Notes: generated by a model from the sequence alone, not told the origin. DNA of 64,000 nucleotides from Deinococcus radiotolerans (GCF_014647435.1 NZ_BMPE01000006.1:62001-126000), one strand, 5' to 3'. Counted from the stretch's first letter, positions 22,249 through 32,533 are shown. Translations and numbers: made by a program.

Positions 22249-22274
22249 ATGATCTTTCTGTGTTGAGGGATCAT
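22249..22274. promoter_or_regulatory. inverted repeat upstream of the peptide gene (candidate operator)
   Basis: ATGATC (22249-22254) and GATCAT (22269-22274) form a 6-bp inverted repeat with a 14-nt spacer, 67-92 bp upstream of the peptide start. Half-site spacing of about two helical turns suits a dimeric regulator; no experimental basis. Confidence 0.35.
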
Positions 22275-22289
22275 CAGGCTGATGTAGCC

Positions 22290-22311
22290 AACGGCTGCTG
22301 ATTTAGCCGTT
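22290..22311 (-). terminator. hairpin at the 3' end of the fusion regulator gene
   Basis: AACGGCT (22290-22296) pairs with AGCCGTT (22305-22311); the stem includes the regulator stop codon. No U-tract. Confidence 0.45.
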
Positions 22312-24627
22312 CAGCGCGCGTTTAGCCGCGGCGCGCGTGTGCTGACTGAGATGGGAGAGACCAGCTTTGGCATACGCGGCGATCGCTGCACTCCAGGCAG
22401 ATTCAAAGACGGGGTTGAAGTGAGTGGCCTTCAGATACAGGTGTGCGGCAGCAACGGGATCGGTGATCTCCACCTCACTTCCCACCGACATCAGCAGGGC
22501 GAGCCACTGATTATCGAGAAACTCCCTCGCCTCCGTGACCCACTCGGTATCAGCGTCCGGCAGGAAAGCACCTGGATAGGTGTCCGCCAGACGATGCCGG
22601 TCCACTGAACTGTTGGCCTGTTGCCAGTTCTGCAGCGCCATGGCGTCGCAGCGAAGATCAAACTTTTCAGCCAATCGGTAGGTGCCACTGCTCAGCGGCA
22701 GGGGGTCCTGAGCGCCGAGCGCGGGTTTCAGGGCCTGCCGCAGGGCGTGGAGTGCCTGCTTGAAATAAGAGCCCAGTTCACTCCGTGCCTCGCCGTCCCA
22801 GAGCGCGGTCATCAGCTGATCGCGCGTGGCTGCCCCGTTCATACACAGGAAGGCCAGGAGTTCACGTGATTTTTTGAGCCGAATCTGAACTTCTGCACCG
22901 TTGACTGTCACGCCGAAGTTACCCAGCAACGTGATTCTGAGTGTGGGCCGTGCTCTCAGCGCGAGCCGGCGGGCCGCGCCGCCACCCAACTCAAGATCAG
23001 CGAACGCTGCATACAGGGGAGCCAGCCGGTCTGTGTCAACGGCGAGAGCCAGCTCACCGCCAATCCGGGAGAGCACTTCAATCAGTTCAGTACTGGCCTG
23101 CGCCAGTGGCGTATCCATGAGCCACCGGCAGTACGTTCTGAAGGCGTGCGATCGCAGTCGAAAGCCGTCCAGCAGCGCAACGCCCTCGATGACTGCCTCA
23201 AACCTGGACAAGGCCAGATCGTACTGCCGGTGCTCAACGTGAATCAGCCCAACGTAAAAGGCCTGAGCGATATGGTCGAATTCCTGTTTGGGATTCAACG
23301 CGTCGATATGCCGTTCAAAGACGTTGAGATCGATTTTTCCGATCCGCCACAGACACTCTGCTCGGAAGGCGCGGGCCAGAACGTTCAGGCGGTCGCTGCC
23401 CTGCGTGCTCTGAGTCTCGATGGAGAGATTGAGATGATGGAGTGCCGTGTCGAATTTTTCCTGTAAAAGGTAGAGTTCGCCCAGGATCAGGTGAGTGGTG
23501 TCACGGCGGTGGTCATTCAGCTCCTCAGCGCGTCTGAGCACTTCATGCACCATGGCCAGCGCCTCCTCTGGGCGACCTTCAAAGAACAGGCGGTAACCGA
23601 GGTCCATTCGCAGGGACAGGCTTTCACTGTGTCCGCCCAGCAGGTCGAACAGGCGGAGCGCCTCGCGGGCGTAGCGGTCCTGAGATTCAAAATCATCCAT
23701 GGAGGCACTGACGTTCTGAGCGAAGTACAGCGCCCGGGCGCGCGACCTCAACTCTGAAACTGGCAGTTCGTCCAGGAGGTCCGCCATGATCCTCTGCGCT
23801 TCCGGCGCGCTCCCCAGCTCAACCAGCGCGCGGGAATACGAGCAGATCAGCCACCAGCGCGTGACCTCATCCGGCTGCGCTTCCAGCCCGCGTTTGGCGT
23901 GCGCTATGCGGGCTTCAGGGCCGCTGCGCATGGCGGCCAGCAGACTGAGCCCCAGATGAATGCGTGAGTCGGGCTGAGGCACGCCGGCAGCGCGCAGAAG
24001 CTGGATCTCAGCGGCGTCCGTTTCACCTGTCTCGAGCAGGGCGAGCGCCAACTGGCCAGTCTGCTTCGAACTCAGGTTCCGGCGCCGCAGCAGTCGCACA
24101 ATCTCGGCGTACTTCCCCTCCCGCTCGAGCTGGTCGATGCGGCTGGCCAGCGGGTCAGTTGTGGTCCTGGCTGGCGGGAGGGCGGGGGTGTCAAGCTGGA
24201 CGTTGACGTACCAGTCGCCGTTTCTGGCCTGGGTGACGCGGCCCCCCTGGACGCGCCCGGTCTTGAGGAGGTGACGCTGGTAGTTGCCGAGGCGGGTGGG
24301 GATGGTGTGGCGGCCCTGAAGTGTCCAGAGGGTGACGTGGCCGGTGTCGGGGTTGAGGCGCAGGCTGCGGGCGTCGAGCCAGTAGCTTTCGCCTTTCAGG
24401 CCGCCGCGGGTGTTGTGGCGGGCGTCGTGCGCGGCCTGCGCGGCGGCGCGGCGGGTGGCGTGGGGCAGGGCGGGGGCGTCTGGGTGGGCGCCGAGGAGGT
24501 CGTCGGTGGGGGTGTCGGGCTGGCGGCGGGCCTGCACGAGGAGGCTGTTCATCAGGCGGCTGACGTGGGTGCGGGTGTCATTCAGGGCGCTGGCCTGTTC
24601 GGGCGTGGGTTGCAACGTGAGTCGCAC
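22303..24627 (-). CDS. chimeric regulator: TnpB N-terminal region fused to TPR and wHTH-BTAD domains
   Basis: 774 residues. Residues 1-~155 match the N-terminal part of IS200/IS605-type TnpB: LTLQPTPEQASAL at the start, then LWTLQGRHTIPTRLGNYQ and ARNGDWYVNVQLDTP. The match ends just where the RuvC nuclease domain would begin; RuvC is absent. Residues ~160-560 are helical TPR-like repeats (AEIVRLLRRRNL, ALALLETGETDAAEIQLL, GELYLLQEKFDTALHHLNLSIE). Residues ~563-655 form a winged helix (LLGNFGVTVNGAEVQ, KKSRELLAFLCMNGAATRDQL) and ~655-774 a BTAD domain (YPGAFLPDADTEWVTEAREFL), as in SARP-type activators. GTG 24627 has AGGAG 6 nt upstream. GC is visibly lower in the TPR-BTAD part than in the TnpB part. 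It may be a functional fusion, or a regulator that captured a transposon fragment as its 5' end. Confidence 0.8.
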   Translation of the reverse strand: MRLTLQPTPEQASALNDTRTHVSRLMNSLLVQARRQPDTPTDDLLGAHPDAPALPHATRRAAAQAAHDARHNTRGGLKGESYWLDARSLRLNPDTGHVTLWTLQGRHTIPTRLGNYQRHLLKTGRVQGGRVTQARNGDWYVNVQLDTPALPPARTTTDPLASRIDQLEREGKYAEIVRLLRRRNLSSKQTGQLALALLETGETDAAEIQLLRAAGVPQPDSRIHLGLSLLAAMRSGPEARIAHAKRGLEAQPDEVTRWWLICSYSRALVELGSAPEAQRIMADLLDELPVSELRSRARALYFAQNVSASMDDFESQDRYAREALRLFDLLGGHSESLSLRMDLGYRLFFEGRPEEALAMVHEVLRRAEELNDHRRDTTHLILGELYLLQEKFDTALHHLNLSIETQSTQGSDRLNVLARAFRAECLWRIGKIDLNVFERHIDALNPKQEFDHIAQAFYVGLIHVEHRQYDLALSRFEAVIEGVALLDGFRLRSHAFRTYCRWLMDTPLAQASTELIEVLSRIGGELALAVDTDRLAPLYAAFADLELGGGAARRLALRARPTLRITLLGNFGVTVNGAEVQIRLKKSRELLAFLCMNGAATRDQLMTALWDGEARSELGSYFKQALHALRQALKPALGAQDPLPLSSGTYRLAEKFDLRCDAMALQNWQQANSSVDRHRLADTYPGAFLPDADTEWVTEAREFLDNQWLALLMSVGSEVEITDPVAAAHLYLKATHFNPVFESAWSAAIAAYAKAGLSHLSQHTRAAAKRALNG
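24163..24627 (-). mobile_element. IS200/IS605-type tnpB 5' remnant within the fusion gene
   Basis: The portion encoding the TnpB-like N-terminus (about 155 codons). No tnpA, no RuvC coding region and no recognisable right end or omega-RNA region downstream, since the sequence passes straight into the TPR coding region. The 3' boundary is approximate. Confidence 0.6.
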
Positions 24628-24679
24628 GGGCGTCTCCTGGGTGGTTTCGAACGGGGGGTTGAGGGGGGATCTGCGTCCC

Positions 24680-24685
24680 TGTATA
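24680..24685 (-). promoter_or_regulatory. possible extended -10 of the fusion regulator gene
   Basis: On the minus strand TGC-TATACA gives an extended -10 about 50 nt upstream of GTG 24627. No good -35 was found. The rest of 24628-24830 shows no gene; it may hold remnants of the transposon left end. Confidence 0.4.
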
Positions 24686-24830
24686 GCAGGTTGTGCCTCC
24701 TAGAAACTGTGGGCTGTTCAGGATATGTGCGGGGCTGGTGGGGAGAGTCTGAGCAGCGGGGGAAGACCAGCGGGGTGCAGTCACGGCGTGGTTGGGCGGG
24801 TGCCCGGCGCGAACGGTCGCCAGACGGGAC

Positions 24831-24858
24831 GCCGGAGGCTCTGGGGGGAGCCTCCGGC
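24831..24858 (-). terminator. hairpin after pgi
   Basis: Perfect 10-bp stem GCCGGAGGCT (24831-24840) / AGCCTCCGGC (24849-24858), 15 bp downstream of the pgi stop. Confidence 0.65.
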
Positions 24859-24873
24859 GGTGGGGAGTGCGGG

Positions 24874-26505
24874 TCAGCGGCGCGCGCGGTAGCGGCGGAT
24901 CAGGGCGTTGGTGCTGCTGTCGTGGTGCAGGTCGGGTGCCTGATCGGCGTGCAGTTCGGGGACGATCTTCCCGGCGAGGACCTTGCCGAGTTCGACGCCC
25001 CACTGGTCGAAGGAGTTGATGTTCCACACGGCGCCCTGCACGAAGACCTTGTGCTCGTACAGGGCGATCAGGGCGCCCAGCGTGTGCGGGGTGAGGCGGT
25101 CGGCGAGGATAGTGTTGGTGGGGCGGTTCCCGTCGAATACGCGGTGCGGGGCAAGGTCGGCGGGCACGCCCTCATCCAGGACCTGCTGGAGGCTCTTGCC
25201 GAAGGCGAGCGCCTCGGTCTGCGCGAACACGTTCGCCATGAGGAGGTCGTGGTGGGGCGCGCCGCCTTCCAGGGGCAGGGGGTTGAGGGTCTGGCAGAAG
25301 CCGATGAAGTCGCAGGGGATGAGTTTGGTGCCCTGGTGGATCAGCTGGTAGAAGGCGTGCTGGCCGTTCGTGCCGGGCTGCCCCCAGATGACCGGCCCGG
25401 TCTGGTAATCCACAGGCTGACCGTCCAGCGTGATGTGCTTGCCGTTGCTTTCCATGTCCAGCTGTTGCAGGTACGCGGGGAAGTACGCGAGGTACTGGTC
25501 GTAGGGCAGCACCGCGTGGCTCTGCGCGCCAAAGAAGTTGTTGTACCAGATGCCCAGCAGGCCCAGCAGGACGGGCAGGTTGCGTTCCAGCGGGGCGGTG
25601 CGGAAGTGCTCGTCCATGGCGTGGAACCCGGCGAGCAGTTCGTGGAACTGGGTGGGGCCGACGGCGAGCATCAGGCTCAGGCCGATGGCGCTGTCCATGG
25701 AGTAGCGGCCGCCCACCCAGTCCCAGAAACCGAACATGTTCGCGGTGTCGATTCCGAACTTCTGGACCGCCTCGGCGTTGGTGGAGACAGCCACGAAGTG
25801 CCGCGCGACCGCCGCGTCGTCCCCCAGCGCCGCGAGGAGCCACGCGCGGGCGCTGCGGGCGTTCGCCATGGTCTCCTGCGTGGTGAAGGTCTTGCTCGAC
25901 ACGATGACCAGCGTCTCGGCCGGGTCGAGGTCACGGGTCTTCTCGGTCAGGTCGGTGCCGTCCACGTTCGACACGAAGCGCAGCGTCAGGTTCCGCTGCG
26001 CGTAGTGCTTCAGGGCCTCGTAGGCCATGACGGGCCCCAGGTCACTGCCGCCGATGCCGATGTTCACGATGTTCTTCAGCGGCTTGCCGCTGTAGCCCAG
26101 CCACGTCCCGGCGCGCACCTGATCCGCGAAGGCTGCCATGCGGTCCAGTACCTCGTGCACGTCGGGGACGACGTTGTGGCCGTCCACGAGCACAGTCGTG
26201 CCTGTGGGCGCGCGCAGGGCGGTGTGCAGCACGGCGCGGCCCTCGGTCACGTTGATCTTCTCGCCGGCGAACATGGCGTCGCGTTTGGCGCTCACCCCGG
26301 TGTCCCGCGCGAGGTTCAGCAGCAGGGTCAGGGTCTCGTCGGTCACGCGGTTCTTGCTGTAATCGAGGTACAGGCCGGCGCCCTCGGCGGTCAGGCGCTC
26401 GCCGCGGCTGGGGTCCTGCGCGAAGAGGTCGCGCAGGTGGGTGCCCTCCAGGGCGCGGTGGTGGTCGAGCAGAGTGCTCCAGGCGGCCGTTTGCGTGATG
26501 GTCAT
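24874..26505 (-). CDS. pgi: glucose-6-phosphate isomerase
   Basis: 543 residues, the long enterobacterial/eukaryotic-type PGI. Interconverts glucose-6-phosphate and fructose-6-phosphate. Signatures: [64 protein letters not shown], and [18 protein letters not shown] with the catalytic Lys region. The start chosen is ATG 26505, where homology begins, with AGGGAG upstream; the frame extends to 26628 but that extension has no PGI similarity and would cover a TATGCT -10 element. Confidence 0.95.
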   Translation of the reverse strand: MTITQTAAWSTLLDHHRALEGTHLRDLFAQDPSRGERLTAEGAGLYLDYSKNRVTDETLTLLLNLARDTGVSAKRDAMFAGEKINVTEGRAVLHTALRAPTGTTVLVDGHNVVPDVHEVLDRMAAFADQVRAGTWLGYSGKPLKNIVNIGIGGSDLGPVMAYEALKHYAQRNLTLRFVSNVDGTDLTEKTRDLDPAETLVIVSSKTFTTQETMANARSARAWLLAALGDDAAVARHFVAVSTNAEAVQKFGIDTANMFGFWDWVGGRYSMDSAIGLSLMLAVGPTQFHELLAGFHAMDEHFRTAPLERNLPVLLGLLGIWYNNFFGAQSHAVLPYDQYLAYFPAYLQQLDMESNGKHITLDGQPVDYQTGPVIWGQPGTNGQHAFYQLIHQGTKLIPCDFIGFCQTLNPLPLEGGAPHHDLLMANVFAQTEALAFGKSLQQVLDEGVPADLAPHRVFDGNRPTNTILADRLTPHTLGALIALYEHKVFVQGAVWNINSFDQWGVELGKVLAGKIVPELHADQAPDLHHDSSTNALIRRYRARR

Positions 26506-26557
26506 GCGGGTCTCCCTTTGGCGGCGCTGGGGGCTCGGCGCGGCCGGTTCGACCGGG

Positions 26558-26563
26558 AGCATA
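26558..26563 (-). promoter_or_regulatory. -10 element of the pgi promoter
   Basis: TATGCT on the minus strand, 52 nt upstream of ATG 26505. The -35 region is weak. The rest of 26564-26756 appears non-coding. Confidence 0.4.
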
Positions 26564-26769
26564 CCGCCGTGGCCGCGCGGCGCGTGACAGCCTGTGCGGA
26601 GGACCCCGGCCATCAATGGAATTCTCACGGGAACTCATGTTTTTCATTCGCCCGGAACAGAGGTTCGCGCGCCGTGAGACGGCATCTGACGCCAGAGGCT
26701 GTCGGGGCGCAGGACTTCGGGGGCGGTCAGTCAGAGAATTGTGTGAACCGCCCCGCTAGGCTGCCGTAT

Positions 26770-26985
26770 ATGACCAGGAAGGTGAGGGACGTGGAAACGA
26801 CATGGAACCGCTGGGGCACACCCTTCCTGGATGGCCGCGCGGACGGGGACGCCCCGGCGGTGGTGAGCAGCGCCGCGGACCTGCGGCCCCTGTCCCCGGA
26901 AGCGATTCGCCGCGCCATTCACGCGGAGGAGCAGCGGCAGGTGTTCGCGCTGCTGGGCCGCCTGCGCCGCAGCCGCCTGGGCTGA
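26770..26985 (+). CDS. small hypothetical protein
   Basis: 71 residues, not recognised. Start ATG 26770 is supported by TAGGCT (26757-26762) 7 nt upstream, the leaderless pattern. The C-terminal half ([30 protein letters not shown]) is predicted helical and basic, preceded by [10 protein letters not shown]; it could be a small nucleic-acid- or protein-binding peptide. No signal peptide or membrane segment. A long frame reading through this gene from 24271 is antisense to pgi and is not real. Confidence 0.55.
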   Translation: MTRKVRDVETTWNRWGTPFLDGRADGDAPAVVSSAADLRPLSPEAIRRAIHAEEQRQVFALLGRLRRSRLG

Positions 26986-27139
26986 GGGCCTGCGCTCCCG
27001 GCCTGGCTTTACATCCACGTCCTGTTCGCCGCCCCCGCGCCTCTCAGGTGTCAGGGGCGGCGTTCCGTTTGACAGGCCACCGGCCCTTCCCATCCGGGGG
27101 TCAGGCGCGCTTGAATGCAGCCGTCAACTGCACTCCCCC

Positions 27140-27170
27140 GGGCCTCCCTCGGCGTCATGGCCGGAGGCCC
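27140..27170 (+). promoter_or_regulatory. hairpin in the leader of the thiolase operon
   Basis: GGGCCTCC (27140-27147) / GGAGGCCC (27163-27170), an 8-bp stem ending 30 nt before the thiolase start; the 3' arm lies upstream of the ribosome-binding site (GGAGGA, 27187-27192). It may act as an mRNA structure or a terminator for the upstream small gene. A TTGACA at 27069 has no matching -10. Confidence 0.35.
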
Positions 27171-27200
27171 TCACGCCTGCTCCACCGGAGGATATCCACC

Positions 27201-28487
27201 GTGACCCCAGCCCTGAGAGTTCAAGACCTGCATGACCGTGACGTGGTGATCGTCGCGGCCGTCCGTACGCCCATCGGCGCGATCCGCGGCGCGCTGTCCA
27301 CCGTCCGGCCTGACGACCTGGCCGCCCTTGCCATCCGCGAGGCGGTCGCGCGCAGCGGCGTGCCCGCCGATCAGATCGAGGAGGTGATCCTCGGCTGCGC
27401 GAACCAGGCGGGCGAGGACAACCGCAACGTGGCCCGCATGGCCGCCCTTCTGGCGGGCCTGCCGGACACGGTTGCGGGCCTGACCGTGAACCGCCTGTGC
27501 GCCTCGGGTCTCAGCGCCGTGAACACGGCGGCCCGCGCGATCCGGAACGGCGACGGGGACGTGTACGTGGCGGGCGGCGTGGAGAGCATGACCCGCGCGC
27601 CCCTCGTGATGCCCAAGGGCGCGCAGGCCTTCGCGAATGGGAACGTCACCGCGTACGACACGACGCTGGGCTGGCGCTTCCCGAATCCCGCCTTGGAGGC
27701 CCTGTTCCCGCTGGAGGCGATGGGGGAGACCGCTGAGAACATCGTGGGGCGCTCCCGCGAGGGTGCGTATGCTGGGGGCGAGATCACCCGCGAAGATCAG
27801 GATGCGTTCGCGCTGGGGTCGCAGCGCAAGACCCTGGACGCCCTGAACGCCGGACGTTTCCGGGATGAGATCGTGCCTGTGCAGGTCAAGGGCCGCAAGG
27901 GCGTGACCGTGTTCGACACGGACGAGCACCCCCGCGTGACCCGCACCGCCGACGGCTTCACCCTCGCCACCGACGAGGCGACCCTGGCGGGCCTGAAACC
28001 TGCCTTCCGCAAGGGCGGCAGCGTGACCGCCGGGAACGCCAGTGGCCTGAACGACGGCGCCGCCGCGCTGGTCCTGATGAGCGCCGCGAAGGCCCGCGAA
28101 CTGGGCGTCACGTCGCTGGCCCGCTGGGTGGGCGCGGCGGCGGCGGGCGTGGAGGCCCGCGTGATGGGCCTGGGCCCCATCCCCGCCACCCGCAAGGTTC
28201 TGGAGCGCACCGGCCTGAACGTCGCAGACCTGGACCTGATCGAACTGAACGAGGCCTTCGCCGCGCAGGCCCTGGCCTGCATCCGCGAACTGGAGCTGCC
28301 CGAGGAGCGTGTGAACGTGAACGGCGGCGCCATCGCCCTGGGCCACCCGCTGGGCATGAGCGGCGCGCGGCTGATCGTGGCCCTGACGCACGAACTGGCC
28401 CGTCGTGAAGGCCGCTACGGACTGGCGACGCTGTGCGTGGGGGTCGGGCAGGGCGAGGCCGCGATCATCGAGAGGATCGAGGCATGA
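27201..28487 (+). CDS. acetyl-CoA C-acetyltransferase (thiolase)
   Basis: 428 residues. Cys100 in [12 protein letters not shown] is the acyl-accepting residue; [11 protein letters not shown] and [11 protein letters not shown] supply the remaining active-site motifs (Cys in LCVGVGQG). The insert [16 protein letters not shown] is typical of PcaF/PhaA/AtoB-type thiolases. GTG 27201 follows GGAGGA by 8 nt. Its stop overlaps the CoA-transferase start (ATGA), so the two enzymes are coupled. Together they suggest acetoacetate or beta-ketoadipate degradation: CoA transfer to the oxoacid, then thiolysis. Confidence 0.9.
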   Translation: MTPALRVQDLHDRDVVIVAAVRTPIGAIRGALSTVRPDDLAALAIREAVARSGVPADQIEEVILGCANQAGEDNRNVARMAALLAGLPDTVAGLTVNRLCASGLSAVNTAARAIRNGDGDVYVAGGVESMTRAPLVMPKGAQAFANGNVTAYDTTLGWRFPNPALEALFPLEAMGETAENIVGRSREGAYAGGEITREDQDAFALGSQRKTLDALNAGRFRDEIVPVQVKGRKGVTVFDTDEHPRVTRTADGFTLATDEATLAGLKPAFRKGGSVTAGNASGLNDGAAALVLMSAAKARELGVTSLARWVGAAAAGVEARVMGLGPIPATRKVLERTGLNVADLDLIELNEAFAAQALACIRELELPEERVNVNGGAIALGHPLGMSGARLIVALTHELARREGRYGLATLCVGVGQGEAAIIERIEA

Positions 28488-29854
28488 CCGCCACGGCACC
28501 TCAGACGGGTCTGAAGCACGTGCCGGTCATCACCGCGGCCCAGGCCGCCGCGCTCGTGAAGAGCGGGCAGACGCTGCTGGTGGGCGGCTTCGGCATGACC
28601 GGCAACCCGGTGCACCTCGTGCACGCGCTGGCCGAGACGGACGTGCGGGACCTGACGTACGTGGCGAACAACGTGGGCGAGGCGGGCCTGAGCGGCGGGC
28701 GCCTGCTCCGCAATGGGCAGCTGAAAAAGGCCATCGGGTCGTTCTTCACCAGCAACCGCGAGGCCGTGGCCGCCGCGCAGGAGGGCCGGCTGGAGGTGCA
28801 GCTCATCCCGCAGGGGTCACTCGCCGAGGCGCTCCGGGCGGGCGGCGCGGGCATCGGGGGCTTCTACACGCCCACTGCCGCCGGAACCGTCATCGCGGGG
28901 GATGCGGACGTGCGCGTCCTGAACGGCCGGGAGATGGTCTTCGTGCCCGCCCTGCGCGGCGACGTGGCGTTCGTGCGGGCGTGGCGGGCCGATGAGGCCG
29001 GGAATCTCCAGTACCGTCTGACCGAGCAGAATTTCAACCGCGCCATGGCCACCGCCGCGGACCTGGTGGTGGCCGAGGTGGAGGAGATCGTCCCGGTGGG
29101 TACCATCCCGCCCGAGCAGGTGCACACGCCCGGGCTGTACGTGGATTACCTCGTGCAGGCCACCCTGACGGCCGACGCGCTGGGCAGCAGCGCCGATGTG
29201 AAGGGCAGCAGCAAGAAGGTGGACGAGGCGCGGATGCACATGGCCCGCCGCGCCCTGGCGGAACTGCGGCGCGGGGACGTCGTGAACCTCGGCATCGGCA
29301 TTCCTACCCTGGTGGCGGACCTGATCACGCCCGAGCACGGCGTGAACCTGCACACCGAGAACGGCATGCTGGGCGTCGGGCCCGCCCCCGAGCAGGGCGG
29401 CGCGCTGGACTACCCGGTGAATGCCGGGAAGATCCCGGTCACGGCGCTGCCCGGCGCGAGCTACTTCGACAGCGCGGACAGTTTCGGCATGATCCGGGGT
29501 GGGCACGTGGACGTGGCCGTCATGGGGGGCCTACAGGTCGACGCGCAGGCGAACCTTGCGAACTGGGCGGTGCCCGGTAAGCCCCTGCTGGGTGTGGGTG
29601 GCGCCATGGACCTCGCCAGCGGCGCGCGCCGATTGATCGTCCTGATGACCCACACCGACCCGGACGGCACGCCCAAGGTCGTCCAGGACTGCACGCTGCC
29701 GCTCACGTCACGTGGCGCAGTGAACATGATCATCACGGACAAGGCCGTGTTCGAGTTCAGTGATGGGGGGCTGACCCTGACGGAGCTGATGCCGGGCGCC
29801 ACGCTGGACGAGGTGCGCGCCACCACGGGCGCGGCCTTCGTGGAAGCGCTGTAG
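28484..29854 (+). CDS. 3-oxoacid CoA-transferase, fused A and B subunits
   Basis: 456 residues, combining both subunits in one chain as in mitochondrial SCOT. Subunit A part: [40 protein letters not shown]. Subunit B part, from about residue 240: [15 protein letters not shown], then [12 protein letters not shown] containing the catalytic Glu that forms the CoA thioester, and [26 protein letters not shown]. The start is ATG 28484, overlapping the thiolase stop. Substrate is probably acetoacetate or 3-oxoadipate with succinyl-CoA; sequence alone does not decide. Confidence 0.9.
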   Translation: MTATAPQTGLKHVPVITAAQAAALVKSGQTLLVGGFGMTGNPVHLVHALAETDVRDLTYVANNVGEAGLSGGRLLRNGQLKKAIGSFFTSNREAVAAAQEGRLEVQLIPQGSLAEALRAGGAGIGGFYTPTAAGTVIAGDADVRVLNGREMVFVPALRGDVAFVRAWRADEAGNLQYRLTEQNFNRAMATAADLVVAEVEEIVPVGTIPPEQVHTPGLYVDYLVQATLTADALGSSADVKGSSKKVDEARMHMARRALAELRRGDVVNLGIGIPTLVADLITPEHGVNLHTENGMLGVGPAPEQGGALDYPVNAGKIPVTALPGASYFDSADSFGMIRGGHVDVAVMGGLQVDAQANLANWAVPGKPLLGVGGAMDLASGARRLIVLMTHTDPDGTPKVVQDCTLPLTSRGAVNMIITDKAVFEFSDGGLTLTELMPGATLDEVRATTGAAFVEAL

Positions 29855-29865
29855 ATCCAGTGGAG

Positions 29866-29896
29866 GCGGGCCGCCCGGACCTACTGGGCGGCCCGC
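29866..29896. terminator. bidirectional terminator between CoA-transferase and TetR genes
   Basis: Perfect 11-bp stem GCGGGCCGCCC (29866-29876) / GGGCGGCCCGC (29886-29896) with a 9-nt loop, located between convergent genes. Confidence 0.7.
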
Positions 29897-29908
29897 CGTA
29901 AGCGGCGT

Positions 29909-30562
<654 letters not shown>

Positions 30563-30681
30563 GCTCCCATGCTAGCGCGCGCGGCTCATGCCGGTCAGCC
30601 CCCGCCACCTTCATGCTCATGGGGGAGCGCTCTACCCCGGAGCATACCGCGAATGCCGGGGAGGGGCTGTAAGCGCCTCGC

Positions 30682-30711
30682 ATGACAGTCTCATGACCAT
30701 GCGACTAGAGT
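30682..30711 (+). promoter_or_regulatory. promoter of hpf
   Basis: ATGACA (30682-30687), 18-bp spacer, TAGAGT (30706-30711). It gives a leader of roughly 35 nt with a ribosome-binding site, unlike the leaderless genes around it. Confidence 0.55.
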
Positions 30712-30752
30712 GAATCACCGGAGCCCAACCTACCCTCCGGGAAAAGGAAGAG

Positions 30753-31325
30753 GTGAAAGCCGTGCACATCTACAAGCTGTCTGGCCGCAATGTTGAAGTC
30801 ACCGATGCCATGCGCGATTACGTCGAGGAGAAACTCACGCGCCTGGATCGTTTCAATGACCAGATCACCGATGCACGCGTGACCCTGACCGTCCGCGACG
30901 TCCGCGACGCCGCCCGCCGCAACCGCGTTGAAGTGCAGCTGAACGTCCCCAGCGGCATCATCCGCGCCGAGGAACACCACGCGGACATGTACGCCGCGAT
31001 TGACAAGGCCAGCGACGTCCTGGAACGCCAGCTGCGCAAGTTCAAGACCCGCTACCTCAAGCACCGCCACGACGCCACACCCCAGCCCGAACCCGGTCCC
31101 GCCGAAGCCGACGTGAACGCCGGACTGGACGACGTGACCGAGTTCCACCCGGAGATCGTGCGGCAGAAACGCTTCGACCTGCGCCCCATGAGTCCCGAAG
31201 ATGCCGTCGCCCAGATGGAAGCGCTGGGCCACGACTTCTACGTGTTCATGAACATGCGCACGAACGCCTGTGGGGTCGTGTACCGCCGCAAGGACGGCCA
31301 CTACGGCCTGATCGAACCCAGCTGA
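30753..31325 (+). CDS. hpf: long-form ribosome hibernation promoting factor
   Basis: 190 residues, the long HPF form that alone makes 100S ribosome dimers. The N-terminal S30AE fold (IYKLSGRNVEVTDAMRDYVEEKLTRLDRF) binds the decoding centre; after an acidic linker the C-terminal dimerisation domain reads RQKRFDLRPMSPEDAVAQMEALGHDFYVFMN and YRRKDGHYGLIEP. The GTG at 30753 follows AAGGAAGAG; a GTG three codons later (30762) is 6 nt from GAGGTG and is an alternative. Confidence 0.93.
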   Translation: MKAVHIYKLSGRNVEVTDAMRDYVEEKLTRLDRFNDQITDARVTLTVRDVRDAARRNRVEVQLNVPSGIIRAEEHHADMYAAIDKASDVLERQLRKFKTRYLKHRHDATPQPEPGPAEADVNAGLDDVTEFHPEIVRQKRFDLRPMSPEDAVAQMEALGHDFYVFMNMRTNACGVVYRRKDGHYGLIEPS

Positions 31326-31340
31326 GCGGCCAGCATTGAA

Positions 31341-31379
31341 GCGGGCGGGCGCACCCAGAACTGGGGTGCGCCCGCCCGC
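31341..31379 (+). terminator. strong hairpin after hpf
   Basis: Perfect 16-bp stem at 31341-31356 / 31364-31379 (starting GCGGGCGGGCGCACCC) with a 7-nt loop, 15 bp after the stop. No U-tract. Confidence 0.7.
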
Positions 31380-31453
31380 GCTGTGCGGCGCCCTCACGCC
31401 GCGGGCAGGCTGTCCCGGTCTGATCACCGCCTGATCTGGTACGCTGCGGCGTT

Positions 31454-32533
31454 GTGATCGCCCACGTGATCAATCCCGGAACCAGCGGCGTGAAACTCGC
31501 CTGTGCCCAGATCGAGCCCAGCGAGAACCCCGCCCTGCCGGGACAGCTGCGGCTCACCCTGACGCGCGCCGAACTGCCTTTGGACGCCCCGCCCACACCC
31601 GGCGACCTCTCCGACCTGACGCGGCAGGTGCTGGCCCTGACGCAGGACTGGCCCGCGCCGGACGCCGTGGTGGGGCGCGGCGGATTCATCGGGCGGGTCA
31701 CGACGGGCACGTACCGCGTCACCCCGGAACTCGCGGCGTACGCGCTGGCCTGCGACGCCGGGCAGGACCCCCCGAACCTGGGCGGCCCGCTGGCGCTGGC
31801 GGTGGCGCAGGAGCGCGGCGTGCCCGCCTTCATCGTGGACCCCCAGAGCGCGGATGAACTGCTGCCCGAGGCGCGCCCCACCGGCGCCAAGGGCGTCAGC
31901 CGACGCGCGGAATTCCACGCGCTGAACGCCCGCGCCGTCGCCCGGCGCGCCGCGTACGAGGTCGGCAAGAGGTTCCAGGATGCCCGCGTGGTCGTCGCGC
32001 ACCTGGGCGCCACCACCAGCGTGACCGCCTTCGAGGCCGGGCGCGCCATCGACACCACCGGCAGCGGCGCGGGCGGCGGCCCCATGGGCGCCCGCCAGAG
32101 CGGCCCCGTGCCCGCCCGCGACCTGCTGCGCCTGCACGCTCAGCTCGGCGCGGGGACCCTGCACCACCTCGCCGCCGAGAGCGGGTTCCTGGCCCTGACC
32201 GGCAGCGCCAACCTGCGCGAACTGGAGGGCCGCAGCCTGGGTGACCCCGACGTCAGCAGCGTCGCTGCGGCCTTCATCCATCAGGTCGCCAAGGCCATCG
32301 GTGAGCAGACCGGCGCGCTCAGCGCCCGCCCCGACGCCATCGTCCTGACCGGCGGGATTGCCCGCTGGGACGAACTGATCGACCGGCTTGAACGCCGCGT
32401 CGCGTGGATCGCCCCGGTGTTCGTGATTCCCGGCGAGCTGGAACTCGAAGCCCTCGCCGAGGGCGCGGGCCGCGTCCTGCTGGGTCAGGAAGCGCTGCGC
32501 GAGTGGACGCCACCCGCCCAGCCTGGGTGCTGA
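31454..32533 (+). CDS. butyrate kinase-like acetokinase-family protein
   Basis: 359 residues with the ASKHA fold. INPGTSGVKLA is the phosphate-1 loop, VVGRGGFIGRV and HLGATTSVTAFEAGRAIDTTGSG are typical of butyrate kinases, and IVLTGGIARWDELI is the adenosine motif. It would phosphorylate a short-chain carboxylate with ATP (acyl phosphate formation). No phosphotransbutyrylase is adjacent, so the pathway is unclear. GTG 31454 lies 8 nt after TACGCT (31440-31445), consistent with leaderless transcription. The next small gene overlaps its 3' end. Confidence 0.82.
   Translation: MIAHVINPGTSGVKLACAQIEPSENPALPGQLRLTLTRAELPLDAPPTPGDLSDLTRQVLALTQDWPAPDAVVGRGGFIGRVTTGTYRVTPELAAYALACDAGQDPPNLGGPLALAVAQERGVPAFIVDPQSADELLPEARPTGAKGVSRRAEFHALNARAVARRAAYEVGKRFQDARVVVAHLGATTSVTAFEAGRAIDTTGSGAGGGPMGARQSGPVPARDLLRLHAQLGAGTLHHLAAESGFLALTGSANLRELEGRSLGDPDVSSVAAAFIHQVAKAIGEQTGALSARPDAIVLTGGIARWDELIDRLERRVAWIAPVFVIPGELELEALAEGAGRVLLGQEALREWTPPAQPGC

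Noticed and set aside
24163..24627. A functional TnpB/omega-RNA unit
   Set aside because: RuvC, zinc finger and right end are all missing, so RNA-guided cleavage is not possible from this locus.
24271..26985. A 904-codon open frame on the + strand
   Set aside because: It is antisense to the fusion regulator start and the whole pgi gene, has no family resemblance, and reflects high-GC third positions. Only its last 71 codons (from ATG 26770) have their own promoter.
27069..27074. TTGACA upstream of the thiolase gene as a promoter
   Set aside because: No -10-like hexamer occurs 16-18 nt downstream.
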